Counted from the first letter of the stretch, positions 18,565-27,557 are shown. The stretch is 64,000 nucleotides of DNA from Enterococcus raffinosus (GCF_001886185.1 NZ_JXLA01000003.1:62001-126000); one strand, 5' to 3'. Program-made: numbers and translations. The notes: generated by a model from the sequence alone, not told the origin.

Positions 18565-18689
18565 TAAAAAATTTTCCCAGTTCTAATGGCATAAATAGTT
18601 AAGGAAATTAGAATGAACAACGCCAACATTTCCAATAGAAAGTCGGTGGCTTTTACTTCGTTTTTCGAAGTGTTCCTCTCTCGTTTCAT
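18564..18689 (-). CDS. Small membrane protein, unknown
   Basis: A 41-residue protein with a basic N-terminus (MKRERNTSKNEVKATDF) and one C-terminal membrane helix (about residues 18-36). A strong AGGAGG lies upstream, but 14 bases from the ATG at 18689, longer than ideal. No other in-frame start exists nearer. A dedicated terminator supports a real transcript. Function unknown. Confidence 0.45.
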   Translation of the reverse strand: MKRERNTSKNEVKATDFLLEMLALFILISLTIYAIRTGKIF

Positions 18690-18795
18690 TGTGCTATTAG
18701 GGCCCTCCTTACGTGTACAATGCAAGGATAGCAAACCATTGGTATAGGCTCGTAACAATTCCTAATGAATTTCATTAGAATACTATTAGCTGAAT

Positions 18796-20601
18796 CTAAT
18801 TTAATTGCTCTTTACTTTCGAACAATTGGTTCTGAACATTCCTAACGATCAACGCCACACCCAGAAGCTCAATCAATTGAATCAGCGGTACACCTGCCCC
18901 TGTATAGAAAAACATAAATAGGCCTTTTCCACCTGGCGCCCAAGTCGAAAACCACGATACACCAAATAAGTAAAGTAGATAGGTCAGCAGTAAGCCTAGA
19001 AGAATAATCAAATAATCCGCTAAAACCTTGCGGGTCTTTTGCCGTTTGAAAAAGCCTGTCGCAAAAATCACTCCGGCCGCTAAACTGACAAGCAGCAAAA
19101 CAGGCGCTATGATTCGGTATAACCAGATGATTCCATTGATGATGATCACTACTGGCTTTGTACGCTTTTCATCTGCCTTCATGCCTTTTTTTACTGTCGA
19201 AACAGAACGAACATTCAATAGGTCTAAAACGACTTGAGCAGGTTGATCTGGCATAAAAATCGATCCGCCATAGCTAGTCTGATAGCTCTTGTAAAGAGTC
19301 GTTTCCAAAATTCCAGAACGCATGTAAGCAAAAACCTTTCCCATATCTTCCGGCTTTTTCCCATTGCTCTGTTTCGAAACGAAGAACATTTTTTTCTTCT
19401 TCAACGCCCCAGACTTAAAACCTTCTGAAAGCTCTTGATTGATCTTTTTAAAGACCTTTTCATTGTCACGACCATTTTTATATAATCCTTCATGCTGAAA
19501 CATCTCTCGTAAGCCCCAGACAAACATATCCCCCGGCAGCTCACCATTTTTCACCGGCCAAGAATCCGGCCAAATCGACTCGTTCAGCATCCAATCGATC
19601 CCTTTTCGATATTTCGCAAAGGTTGGAGACACCTTTTGTGCTTCTGCAAAAGTTTTTTTCGAGACCCAAATGCCGCTGTTTTCAGCAGTGTCCTTAGAAT
19701 CGTACTTGCTGTTGTCAATCTGAATCAAATTTTCTGTCAGCTTGGCAAAGGATGTTTTCGTCCGATCGTTCGTCGTAAAAATCCCGTAGTAATTCTGATT
19801 CATTTTTGAAATCGCCAAGGATTCTCCTAAGGTTAAAAGTATCGGAGCAATCAGTAATAAGAGGTTTCCAACGAGCTTTTGCTTATTCGTTTTCCTCAGT
19901 AAATGCCAAAAAGTGTGTAGGCCTTCTTTCATGGACGTGCCCAGTGGCTGGTTCTGTACAATCATTCCAAAGAATGTACAGATCGTTGCTACAATATAAA
20001 GCGGCAATAACCAGATGGAGTCTTCTCGCAGATACCAGAAAAACGGAAAAGCAAGCATCAATAAAATCGACCAGGGGATTCTTTTTTTAATGGTTTCTTT
20101 TCTCCGCAAATACAGCCCCAGAATCCCGGCTAAAACTGCGAGTACCGCCGCAAAGACCAGACTATTTCGATACACCCGCAGCGAAAAATCTGAAGTCAAC
20201 GTTGCCGGCGAGTAGATTAGGAATAAGAAGCCTAAGCCGCTGAGATACTTATTTTTAATTAACGGTGCCAATGCCTTGATCATAGCAAAAGCTGCACCAA
20301 TATTCACTAAACACAAGAACAACGGATAAGACAAGTGTGAAAAATGATTCACAAGCAAAAAGAATGTAAAGGATAAACCTTTCGTTAATGTTCCTGTGCC
20401 GTAATCCCCCAACCATTTTCCATCTAAAATGGTCAATGCTTGATTGATCGACAGCGCGTCATCATATCCTGCCTGCATATAAATTTTGACTGGCATCAAC
20501 ACCGCCAATCCTAGTCGAAAAATAACCGCAAAGACAAAAACGCCGATCATGATTCTTTTCATCATTAAAGAATCGAGTTTAGTTAATTTTTCTTTCATCA
20601 T
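18796..20601 (-). CDS. Large multi-pass membrane protein, possible glycosyltransferase-like
   Basis: A 601-residue protein with about ten membrane segments and a soluble block at about residues 290-470. The N-terminal layout (first helix, then a loop with AGYDDALSINQALTILDG, then many helices) resembles GT-C type membrane transferases; the paired acidic residues DD near residue 47 sit where these enzymes keep a catalytic acid. I do not recognise a specific family. Its ATG overlaps the stop of the upstream acetyltransferase gene (ATGA), so the two are co-translated. No polysaccharide cluster surrounds it. Confidence 0.7.
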   Translation of the reverse strand: MMKEKLTKLDSLMMKRIMIGVFVFAVIFRLGLAVLMPVKIYMQAGYDDALSINQALTILDGKWLGDYGTGTLTKGLSFTFFLLVNHFSHLSYPLFLCLVNIGAAFAMIKALAPLIKNKYLSGLGFLFLIYSPATLTSDFSLRVYRNSLVFAAVLAVLAGILGLYLRRKETIKKRIPWSILLMLAFPFFWYLREDSIWLLPLYIVATICTFFGMIVQNQPLGTSMKEGLHTFWHLLRKTNKQKLVGNLLLLIAPILLTLGESLAISKMNQNYYGIFTTNDRTKTSFAKLTENLIQIDNSKYDSKDTAENSGIWVSKKTFAEAQKVSPTFAKYRKGIDWMLNESIWPDSWPVKNGELPGDMFVWGLREMFQHEGLYKNGRDNEKVFKKINQELSEGFKSGALKKKKMFFVSKQSNGKKPEDMGKVFAYMRSGILETTLYKSYQTSYGGSIFMPDQPAQVVLDLLNVRSVSTVKKGMKADEKRTKPVVIIINGIIWLYRIIAPVLLLVSLAAGVIFATGFFKRQKTRKVLADYLIILLGLLLTYLLYLFGVSWFSTWAPGGKGLFMFFYTGAGVPLIQLIELLGVALIVRNVQNQLFESKEQLN

Positions 20602-21134
20602 AGCTTAGCAAAAGGGATAAACGCAGGTAATTCCCCTTCTGTCTCCGTCATAAATTTTTGAAGCCAGACAACATCATGCCATTGATCAAACTTATAGCCA
20701 ATGGCTGGAAAACGAGCCACCTCTTGGTAACCAAGTTTCTCATGAAATTTCAAGCTGCCCGCATTGCCGCCAGTAATACAAGCGGTTAAAATAGCAACAT
20801 TCTGCTTTTTCAATATTTCTTCCAAAGTCTGATATAAAAGCTTTCCAGCGCCATTGCCACGTTTCTTGCGATCCACATAAACACTGACTTCAACGGCCCA
20901 ATCATAAGCTGCCCTGTCTTTATAGGCATGCGCATAGGCATAGCCTAAAATGTGCCCCTTTTCTTCAGCGACAACATAAGGATATCTTTCCAAGGTTTCT
21001 TGGATTCGTTGGACAAACTCCTCTGTACCTGGTACGTCATAATCAAAGGTAATCGTCGTCTCTTCAACATAAGGCGCGTAGATTGCGACCAATGCAGACG
21101 CGTCCTCTGGTGTTGCTACTCGAATGTCAATCAT
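20598..21134 (-). CDS. GNAT N-acetyltransferase (phosphinothricin acetyltransferase-like)
   Basis: A 178-residue acetyltransferase of the PAT/YncA type. Family features are the opening IRVATPEDASALVAIYAPYV, the acetyl-CoA site RKKRGNGAGKLL and GNAGSLKFHEKLGYQEVA. Members acetylate amino-group substrates such as phosphinothricin, methionine sulfoximine or sulfone. A GAGGGGGG ribosome binding site precedes the ATG. It is first gene of a two-gene unit with the membrane protein at 18796. The natural substrate here is unknown. Confidence 0.9.
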   Translation of the reverse strand: MIDIRVATPEDASALVAIYAPYVEETTITFDYDVPGTEEFVQRIQETLERYPYVVAEEKGHILGYAYAHAYKDRAAYDWAVEVSVYVDRKKRGNGAGKLLYQTLEEILKKQNVAILTACITGGNAGSLKFHEKLGYQEVARFPAIGYKFDQWHDVVWLQKFMTETEGELPAFIPFAKL

Positions 21135-21526
21135 CTTAGCCCCCCTCGCTGGTTCAATTCTATCACTCTGTCAATTAAAAAAACACCCTCTCTAAAAAAG
21201 AAACGTAGAAATTCTTAATAATTATCCCATTTCTTAATGAAAATAACGCTCTACTTAATCCCTTAATCGGCTGTATCAAACATAGTAATAATAACAACAA
21301 AAAGAAGCGATATTCTATTATTTAGAATAAATGATAATAAAATGATGGTTCTCTAATGATCAGGTCGTTTAGTTTCACCCCTTCTTTATGGTTATTTTTC
21401 TATAAATATGCTTATATAGAAAGAGTGTTTCTTAAAACATTTAGCTTGCTGTTTCAAATAATGGAATACTGAAAGTTTGCAGGCAGTTAGATAAAAATGA
21501 ACGTATTACGAATTAGGAGAATAGTT
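21135..21526. other. Divergent intergenic region with a palindrome
   Basis: About 390 bases between the acetyltransferase gene and the permease gene. It contains the inverted repeat TATTCTA/TAGAATA (21311-21317 and 21323-21329), a possible operator. No reading frame here has a ribosome binding site apart from the permease gene itself. Confidence 0.5.
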
Positions 21527-22957
21527 ATGGAACAGAATCAAGTACCTGACAATCATACGAAAGAGCTGAGCTTGTTAGGTCTAAGTATGATCGTCATCGG
21601 GTCAATGCTTGGAGGCGGCGTCTTTAATCTGCCCAGCAGCATTTCCCAGTCAGCTGGTGTGGTGGCTTCCTTATTGGCATGGCTGATTACTGGTGTTGGG
21701 GTTTTCTTTATTGCGAAGGTCTTTCAAACCCTCTCGAAGGAAGAGCCTGAGATTATTGGCGGCATTTATTATTATGCTAAAGATGGCTTTGGGGACTATA
21801 TCGGCTTCAACTCTGCTTGGGGATACTGGCTGAGTAACATTATCGGGAATGTTTCCTTTGTCATCCTCTTTTTAGATGCTTTGAGCAAATTTATTCCCTC
21901 TATTGGCGGTTCAGGGGGACAAATCGGATTGTTTTTAGGCACCTTCATGATTTGGGGAGTTATCTTTTTAGTGGCTCGTGGTATTCGCACCGCTAGTATT
22001 TTGAACACGATCGCCACAAGCGCAAAGGTCATTCCGATCTTATTAGCAATTTTTCTTTTATTTATCCATTTTAAATACCAGACCTTTTCGATGGATGTCT
22101 TCGCCAAAAATATGATGCTTAACGGAAAACAGTTAGGCAGCATTCCGACACAAATTCGTCATGCGATGCTGCAAACAATGTGGGTTTTCGTTGGGATCGA
22201 AGGTGCGGTGGTTTTATCAGGACGTGCCAAACGTGCCCGGGATGTAGGGCGTGCAACATTGATTGGGTATTCTACAACACTGGCGATTTATGTTTTAATC
22301 GTTATGCTAAGCTTCGGCTCATTGCCGCAGGAGCAGCTGGCAAACCTACCGAGTCCTTCACTCAGTGGTGTTCTGCGGGCATCGACCGGCCCTTGGGCTG
22401 GCAGTATGATCGATATTGGTGTCATTATTTCCGTCTTAGGCGCTTGGATTTCTTGGACGATTTTAGCTGCTGAAATTTCTTTTGATGCGGCTCAGGATAA
22501 GATGTTCCCTGCTTTCTTAGGTAAAGCCAACAAGCAAAATGCTCCCCTGAACGCACTGGTGCTGAATGGCGTAATCATGCAAATCGTCTTTTTAATTTCT
22601 CGCTGGGCGATGGATGCCTTTCAAGCAGTAACAGATACAGCGACCACAATGGTGTTAGTGCCTTATGTTTTGTCCGCCGCTTTTTTATGGCAGGTTGCTA
22701 AAGGTAAACAACATAAAAATCAACAATTTTTAGCTCTTGGAGGAATCATTTATGGCTTTTATATGCTCTATTCCTCTGGCATCTTAAATTTACTTTACTG
22801 CATTGGAATCTATGCATTAGGCTTTGTTTTCTGGTTATGGAACAGTCATACTTATAAGCGACCGGTCTTCGCCACCAAGCGAGACAAGCTGTTATTTGCG
22901 ATTGTTACTATCTTAGGAATCGTCAGTCTGATCGTTCTTTTGCTGCAATTACGTTAG
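21527..22957 (+). CDS. APC-family amino acid antiporter (ArcD/basic amino acid type)
   Basis: A 476-residue permease with about 12 membrane segments. The N-terminal SMIVIGSMLGGGVFNLPSSI is the APC glycine-rich substrate loop, and MWVFVGIEGAVVLSGRA matches the basic amino acid/polyamine antiporter group that includes arginine:ornithine exchangers. The ATG at 21527 follows AGGAGA by six bases; an earlier ATG at 21497 has no site. No arginine deiminase genes are adjacent, so the substrate pair is uncertain. Confidence 0.85.
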   Translation: MEQNQVPDNHTKELSLLGLSMIVIGSMLGGGVFNLPSSISQSAGVVASLLAWLITGVGVFFIAKVFQTLSKEEPEIIGGIYYYAKDGFGDYIGFNSAWGYWLSNIIGNVSFVILFLDALSKFIPSIGGSGGQIGLFLGTFMIWGVIFLVARGIRTASILNTIATSAKVIPILLAIFLLFIHFKYQTFSMDVFAKNMMLNGKQLGSIPTQIRHAMLQTMWVFVGIEGAVVLSGRAKRARDVGRATLIGYSTTLAIYVLIVMLSFGSLPQEQLANLPSPSLSGVLRASTGPWAGSMIDIGVIISVLGAWISWTILAAEISFDAAQDKMFPAFLGKANKQNAPLNALVLNGVIMQIVFLISRWAMDAFQAVTDTATTMVLVPYVLSAAFLWQVAKGKQHKNQQFLALGGIIYGFYMLYSSGILNLLYCIGIYALGFVFWLWNSHTYKRPVFATKRDKLLFAIVTILGIVSLIVLLLQLR

Positions 22958-22985
22958 GAAGCTGGACATCCCCCTTCCTCTACCT

Positions 22986-23028
22986 AAAAAATGAGCCAGT
23001 GATTATTTAAATCACTGGCTCATTTTTT
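22986..23028. terminator. Bidirectional intrinsic terminator
   Basis: A perfect 19-base inverted repeat (22986-23004 and 23010-23028) with an ATTTA loop and A/T runs at both ends separates the convergent permease and prenyltransferase genes. Confidence 0.95.
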
Positions 23029-24013
23029 AGATATACTGCAACATCATGGTTACCAAAAGCCCCAATGCGTAGCAGCTGTTAAAGACAATTAAATTTTCAA
23101 CAGACATAGGAAAGGTTTTGCTTTTGATTTGTTCTCGCGTGAAAACTTTGGTTTGCGGGATTACCTTTACAAGACTGATAAAGGTAATTAGGATCGGCCA
23201 CTGATAGATCCCGGCGATTAAGCCCATTAAGATCACACCATAGCAGCTATACATGAGAAAGTTGAACAATCGCACACCCCACTCGCGTCCAATATAAAAG
23301 GGCAATGTATAGCGGTGATTTTCAATATCCTGCTCCAAATCGCTTAAATTGTTCGCCAACATGATATTGGCAATAGTCAGCATCAATGGCAGAGCTGCCC
23401 AAATAACCGCAAGCACAGCCATCGTATTGCCTGTGATCGCAAAACGCTGCACACTTAATTCCATATAAAATAAACGTAAATCATAGGTATTCAAATAAAT
23501 CGTAATGGCGAAGATCCCCAAACCCTCAGTAACACCACTAAATATTTCTCCTAACGGCATTCTTGAAAGTGGAATAGGCCCATAGGTATAAAACACACCG
23601 ACAAAGAAGCAGGCCGCGCCCATTGGCAAGAGCATCCAGCCCGTTTGAACCACTAGTATCAAACCCACGATCGCCGAAAAGCCTACCAAACCAAAAATAA
23701 GTCGTTGAATCTGCTTCTCCGATAAATTTTCTCGACCAATAAGGTTCTCTTCATATTTGTATTTCTCCGAATGTGCTTTTAAATAATCCATATAATTATT
23801 GATAGCCGTAATCGCTAAATCAAAGGCAAACATGCCGAAAAAGAAAAAGAGCGTCTTTCCTGGATGGAAGGAGTGAAAATACGTATTGGTAAATAGAACG
23901 GCAATCACAAAAGGAAAGATGCCCGCGAATTTTGTACGTATTTGCACAAGCTCAAAGAAATGTTCTTTCGTCAATTTATTCTGACCAGCTTTTAGTTTTT
24001 TAGTATTGTCCAT
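23027..24013 (-). CDS. UbiA-family prenyltransferase, second EET copy
   Basis: A 328-residue membrane enzyme that would join a polyprenyl chain to 1,4-dihydroxy-2-naphthoate, giving demethylmenaquinone. The two acidic motifs are NNYMDYLKAHSE near residue 80 and NNLSDLEQDIENHRY near 225; eight or nine hydrophobic segments surround them. It is a close paralogue of the gene at 24103, aligned almost without gaps and differing mainly in the extra N-terminal residues. Start after GGGAG. It is the last gene of the minus-strand EET unit. One copy may serve respiration and the other EET, or the copies may differ in chain length; the sequence does not decide. Confidence 0.88.
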   Translation of the reverse strand: MDNTKKLKAGQNKLTKEHFFELVQIRTKFAGIFPFVIAVLFTNTYFHSFHPGKTLFFFFGMFAFDLAITAINNYMDYLKAHSEKYKYEENLIGRENLSEKQIQRLIFGLVGFSAIVGLILVVQTGWMLLPMGAACFFVGVFYTYGPIPLSRMPLGEIFSGVTEGLGIFAITIYLNTYDLRLFYMELSVQRFAITGNTMAVLAVIWAALPLMLTIANIMLANNLSDLEQDIENHRYTLPFYIGREWGVRLFNFLMYSCYGVILMGLIAGIYQWPILITFISLVKVIPQTKVFTREQIKSKTFPMSVENLIVFNSCYALGLLVTMMLQYI

Positions 24014-24063
24014 ACGAACTCCCTAAATCATAAATTTTCCTATTTCTTCTATTATAAGTAAGT

Positions 24064-24099
24064 GACACTCACCTTACCTAAATCGATAAGGTGAGTGTC
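24064..24099 (-). other. Intercistronic hairpin between the two prenyltransferase genes
   Basis: GACACTCACCTTA and TAAGGTGAGTGTC form a perfect 13-pair stem with a ten-base loop. There is no T-run on the downstream side, so it is not a standard terminator. It may be a processing or stability element that sets the ratio of the two gene products. Confidence 0.75.
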
Positions 24100-24102
24100 C
24101 GG

Positions 24103-25053
24103 CTAAATGATACCCTGCAAAAGCAGCGTTACAAACAGGCCAAGAGCATAACAACTATTAAACGAAACAAGATTCTTGATGGACATCACGAAGGTTCTGC
24201 TTTTCACCTGTTCTTTCGTAAAGGCTCTTGTTTGTGGATAGACTTTCACCAAACTAAGGAATGTGAGTAGGATTGGCCATTGGTAAATCCCAGCAAGCCA
24301 GCCTACTATGATCGCTCCATAACAGCTATACATCAAAAGGTTAAATAGAACGACCGCATTTTTCTTTCCTAAATAAAAGGGCAGCGTATAACGATGATTG
24401 GCGATATCCTGTTCTAAATCACAAAGATTATTTGCCAGCATAATATTCGCGATCGTGGCGATCAGCGGAAGTGAGGCCCACACAACTGCTAAAGCTGCCG
24501 TGGTACTTCCAGTAATTGCGAAATGCCGCAAGTCCAGCTCCATGAAAAAGAGTCTTTTGTCATAGGTATTCAAATAAATCGTAATCGCAAAAATCCCCAG
24601 TCCCATGGTAACACCACTAAACACTTCTCCTAAAGGCATTCGCGATAATGGGATCGGACCAAATGTATAAAATACCCCGATGAAGCAGCAGGCACAGCCC
24701 ATCACCAAAAGCAGCCAGCCTGTTTGCACAGCCAAGGTTAGTCCGACGATCGCCGCAAAACCGATCAAAGCAAAAATAATTAAAACAACGGTTCGTTCAG
24801 ACAGCTGATCTTTTCCGATGACGTTTTCTTGATATTTGTATTCTTCAGAATGGGCCTTGCGAAAGTCCATATAATTATTGATCGCTGTCGTCGCCATATC
24901 AAAGGCAAGCATACCAAAAAAGAAAAACAGTGTCTTTCCCCAATGAAAGGAATGAAAATAGCTGTTGGTAAACAACACCGCAATCAAAAAAGGAAATAAA
25001 CTTGCTAATTTGGTACGAATCTCCACTAGATCAAAAAAGCTTTTTCTTGTCAT
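24103..25053 (-). CDS. dmkA: UbiA-family prenyltransferase DmkA of the EET pathway
   Basis: A 316-residue membrane prenyltransferase with the same signature motifs as its neighbour: NNYMDFRKAHSEEYKYQEN and NNLCDLEQDIANHRY. In Listeria the EET-linked DmkA makes a dedicated demethylmenaquinone. The start lies one base past the fmnB stop, and the upstream site is weak, so translation probably depends on coupling. It lies directly behind fmnB, as expected for the EET set. Confidence 0.88.
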   Translation of the reverse strand: MTRKSFFDLVEIRTKLASLFPFLIAVLFTNSYFHSFHWGKTLFFFFGMLAFDMATTAINNYMDFRKAHSEEYKYQENVIGKDQLSERTVVLIIFALIGFAAIVGLTLAVQTGWLLLVMGCACCFIGVFYTFGPIPLSRMPLGEVFSGVTMGLGIFAITIYLNTYDKRLFFMELDLRHFAITGSTTAALAVVWASLPLIATIANIMLANNLCDLEQDIANHRYTLPFYLGKKNAVVLFNLLMYSCYGAIIVGWLAGIYQWPILLTFLSLVKVYPQTRAFTKEQVKSRTFVMSIKNLVSFNSCYALGLFVTLLLQGII

Positions 25054-25054
25054 A

Positions 25055-26125
25055 TTATTTCAAATCCTTATCGTTGCCCATGGTGTATCCGGCTTCCTTG
25101 TTCAATTCAAAAACATCCTTCAAACCAGAAGTTACGTATACTTTATCGTCGCGAGTAACAAAAATTGCTTCCGTATCCTTCAGACTTTCTACGTACTGAG
25201 TGCCCTCTTTTACCCCCATCGAAAAGACTGCCGTAGACAATCCATCGCCATCGATTGATTTTTTCGAGATGATCGTGACACCAGCAATATCATTGTCAAA
25301 AGGATATCCTGTCTTAGGATTAAACAAATGATGATACGTTTTGCCATCGACTTCTAAATAACGTTCATAGATACCTGACGTTACCAGTGACATATTACTT
25401 TCTGGAACACTACCTAAAACGACATTACGAGCCTGATTAGGGTCTTGGATTCCTACCGTCCAGTCCTCTTTTTGATCCCCTCTAGGGCTATGCCCCATCA
25501 CATAGACATTTCCGCCAAGGTCAATAATTGCCGTCGTTACGCCCTTTTCTTTTAGCACCTTCACGACTTCATCGGTAATATATCCTTTAGCGATCGCGCC
25601 TAAATCTAACTTCATTCCTTTTTCCTTCAAGTAAACAGATTTCTCTGAATCATTGAATTCAACCTCGTGATAATTGACTAATTTCAAGGCTTGATCAATT
25701 TCACTCTGATCAGGCTTACGAGCATCGGGAAAACCAATACGCCATAGTGAAGTGATTGAGCCGATCGCCATATCAAAGCCACCCTTAGAGTCTTGACTAT
25801 ATTTGTAGGCTTCTTTAAGTAAGTAATACATGTCATCACTTACCTTAACTGGCTTTACACCCGCCTCTTGATTGATCGCATCGATTTCCGATCCCTCTTG
25901 ATTCACAGTAATCTTATCAGCCAGCTCTTTAACTCGTTTGAAGGCAGGTTTTAATGCCGCTTCTTTGCCATCATCATAGATACGAATCTGGACATATGTA
26001 CCCATTAAAAATTGTTTATCATCATAAGGCTTCTCATTTATTTTTGGCTTGTCGTTGCCACAAGCGGTCAACAAAATTGCAAGCAGCCCAAGTATCATCA
26101 ACAGTGCACGTTTCTTCACGTTCAT
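25055..26125 (-). CDS. fmnB: FmnB, ApbE-type FMN transferase lipoprotein
   Basis: A 356-residue secreted FMN transferase that attaches FMN from FAD to Ser/Thr of target proteins. The lipoprotein signal ends at LLTAC (C22). ApbE features are QFLMGTYVQIRIYDD, KLDLGAIAKGYITDEV, DLGGNVYVMG, the HHLFNPKTGYP strand and DGLSTAVFSMG with the metal-binding acid. In the EET pathway FmnB modifies PplA, encoded next to it. A promoter with TTGAAA and TATGAT lies 34-61 bases upstream. The gene starts the fmnB-dmkA-UbiA unit. Confidence 0.95.
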   Translation of the reverse strand: MNVKKRALLMILGLLAILLTACGNDKPKINEKPYDDKQFLMGTYVQIRIYDDGKEAALKPAFKRVKELADKITVNQEGSEIDAINQEAGVKPVKVSDDMYYLLKEAYKYSQDSKGGFDMAIGSITSLWRIGFPDARKPDQSEIDQALKLVNYHEVEFNDSEKSVYLKEKGMKLDLGAIAKGYITDEVVKVLKEKGVTTAIIDLGGNVYVMGHSPRGDQKEDWTVGIQDPNQARNVVLGSVPESNMSLVTSGIYERYLEVDGKTYHHLFNPKTGYPFDNDIAGVTIISKKSIDGDGLSTAVFSMGVKEGTQYVESLKDTEAIFVTRDDKVYVTSGLKDVFELNKEAGYTMGNDKDLK

Positions 26126-26158
26126 ACTTCCTTTATCTATTTAAAATTTTGTCACCTT

Positions 26159-26186
26159 ATCATAGCGTTTTTAGCAAGGTTTTCAA
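26159..26186 (-). promoter_or_regulatory. Sigma-A promoter of fmnB
   Basis: On the minus strand TTGAAA (26186-26181), a 16-base spacer and TATGAT (26164-26159). It indicates that fmnB is transcribed separately from pplA, which has its own terminator. Confidence 0.6.
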
Positions 26187-26344
26187 AGTATTTTTCATAA
26201 TAAAATCGCAAACTCGTTTTGATTTACGATGCCAAATTACTACTTGTTCCACAGCAGCTCTTAAAATCGTTTGAGAAGCTGGACAATCAAAATATTGTTC
26301 TGTTCGGGATAAGCACTTTCAACCGGTTATGCCTTCTTTCTCTT

Positions 26345-26374
26345 CAAAAAAAGAGCTGGGAAACCCCAGCTCTT
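26345..26374 (-). terminator. Intrinsic terminator of pplA
   Basis: AAGAGCTGGG and CCCAGCTCTT form a ten-pair stem with a four-base loop, followed by seven T's on the minus strand. Confidence 0.92.
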
Positions 26375-26398
26375 CCAAGATTCCCTAAATATCAGGAA

Positions 26399-27298
26399 TT
26401 AATTTTTAGTTACGATGTTGTCTACTTGAATCGCTGTTGTATTACCTTTTTCAGCAGCGTTCACTAATTGTGCAGCATATGTTTGGAAAGCATGTGAAGA
26501 ATGAGTTGCACCAGTTACTACTTCAACTTCTGAAGGTGTTCCTTTTTCAACTAACCCTTTGTTTAATTCTTCGATGTATTCTTTTGGTCCTACACCGCTT
26601 TTTGCTTTCATGTTCTTTTCATAGTCAGCGTCATCTTTTTTAGATTTGCCGTCTTTATCTACCATATCAAAGTTTGATTCAGTGATTTTCCCACCTGCAA
26701 CAGTCATGTTGAAGACTGTACGGTAACCGTTAGAGTAGTTCTTTTCTTCTAAAGTATACGTACCATCTTTCAAATCTGCGCCATTGTCGATCTCAATTGT
26801 ATTGGTATCGCCAGCTTGAGCAGCTTGAACCAATTGTTGAGAGTAATTTTTAAAGCTTTCGCTTGAATGTGTCGCACCAGTAACTACTTCAACTGAATCT
26901 GGATTTTGAGTTTGTTCTAAAGATTTATTTAACGCAGGAATGTATTCTTTAGGACCTGTTTTTGTTTTTTCTTTCATGTTTTTTTCGTAATCAGCATCTT
27001 TTTGTTTTGATTTACCGTCTTCATTTAAGTAATCATAGTTTGATTTCGTAATTTTGCCATCTTTAACAGTCATGTCGAAAACCACACGGTACCCATTTTC
27101 GTAGTTCTTTTCTTCAAGTTTGTAGGTGCCATCCTTAAGATCAGCGCCTGCTACTTTTTCCGCTGGCTTCGCAGCTTCTGAAGAATTTGTTGAAGAGCTT
27201 GCAGCCGTGTCTTTATCATTGTTTCCGCCACAAGCAGCTAACGCAAGTGTAGAAAACGCCACCACAGCAAATCCTGATACTATTTTTTTCATTTTCAT
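26399..27298 (-). CDS. pplA: PplA, flavinylated extracellular electron-transfer lipoprotein
   Basis: A 299-residue lipoprotein. The signal ends at LALAAC (C23), followed by an acidic, Ser/Ala-rich linker. Two FMN-binding domains (about residues 51-170 and 173-294) are internal duplicates, each opening with ADLKDGTY and closing with VVTGATHSS. By analogy with NqrC-type proteins the flavin would be bound at Ser145 and Ser267 in TGATHS; the first motif residue is Thr, where Asp or Ser is usual. It is the surface electron carrier of the EET pathway and the predicted substrate of FmnB. Start after GGTGGAG. A strong terminator follows. Confidence 0.95.
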   Translation of the reverse strand: MKMKKIVSGFAVVAFSTLALAACGGNNDKDTAASSSTNSSEAAKPAEKVAGADLKDGTYKLEEKNYENGYRVVFDMTVKDGKITKSNYDYLNEDGKSKQKDADYEKNMKEKTKTGPKEYIPALNKSLEQTQNPDSVEVVTGATHSSESFKNYSQQLVQAAQAGDTNTIEIDNGADLKDGTYTLEEKNYSNGYRTVFNMTVAGGKITESNFDMVDKDGKSKKDDADYEKNMKAKSGVGPKEYIEELNKGLVEKGTPSEVEVVTGATHSSHAFQTYAAQLVNAAEKGNTTAIQVDNIVTKN

Positions 27299-27323
27299 GA
27301 TTAAACTCCACCTTTACTATTTT

Positions 27324-27341
27324 ATGTGATTCATTAAACAA
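27324..27341. promoter_or_regulatory. Possible Rex- or FNR-like operator upstream of pplA
   Basis: ATGTGATTCATTAAACAA is an imperfect match to the Rex palindrome TTGTGAANNNNTTCACAA; the TGTGA half is good and the other half weak. A redox regulator would make sense for this locus, but the match is poor. Confidence 0.25.
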
Positions 27342-27451
27342 GAATCATTCTAAATCACTATCCTAATTTTGTACATCACTTTTTATATATAACCTACTTT
27401 TTCTAATTAATTTATTAAAAAAGACCCTATATTAGTTTATATTAATTCTAA

Positions 27452-27480
27452 TAGACAAAGAAACCAACTATATGTATAAT
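27452..27480 (+). promoter_or_regulatory. Sigma-A promoter of the ndh3 unit
   Basis: TAGACA (27452-27457), a 17-base spacer and TATAAT (27475-27480). Transcription would start near 27487, about 70 bases before the ATG. Confidence 0.7.
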
Positions 27481-27557
27481 ATATTCGATTGTTCAGGAGT
27501 TATCAATTCATTATTATTGTGCAGTCATTATCATTTACTATAAGGAGCGGATTTTCA

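Noticed and set aside
18564..18758. 64-codon version of the small membrane protein
   Set aside because: The extra N-terminal part covers the ribosome binding site and has no site of its own; the 41-codon form from 18689 is preferred.
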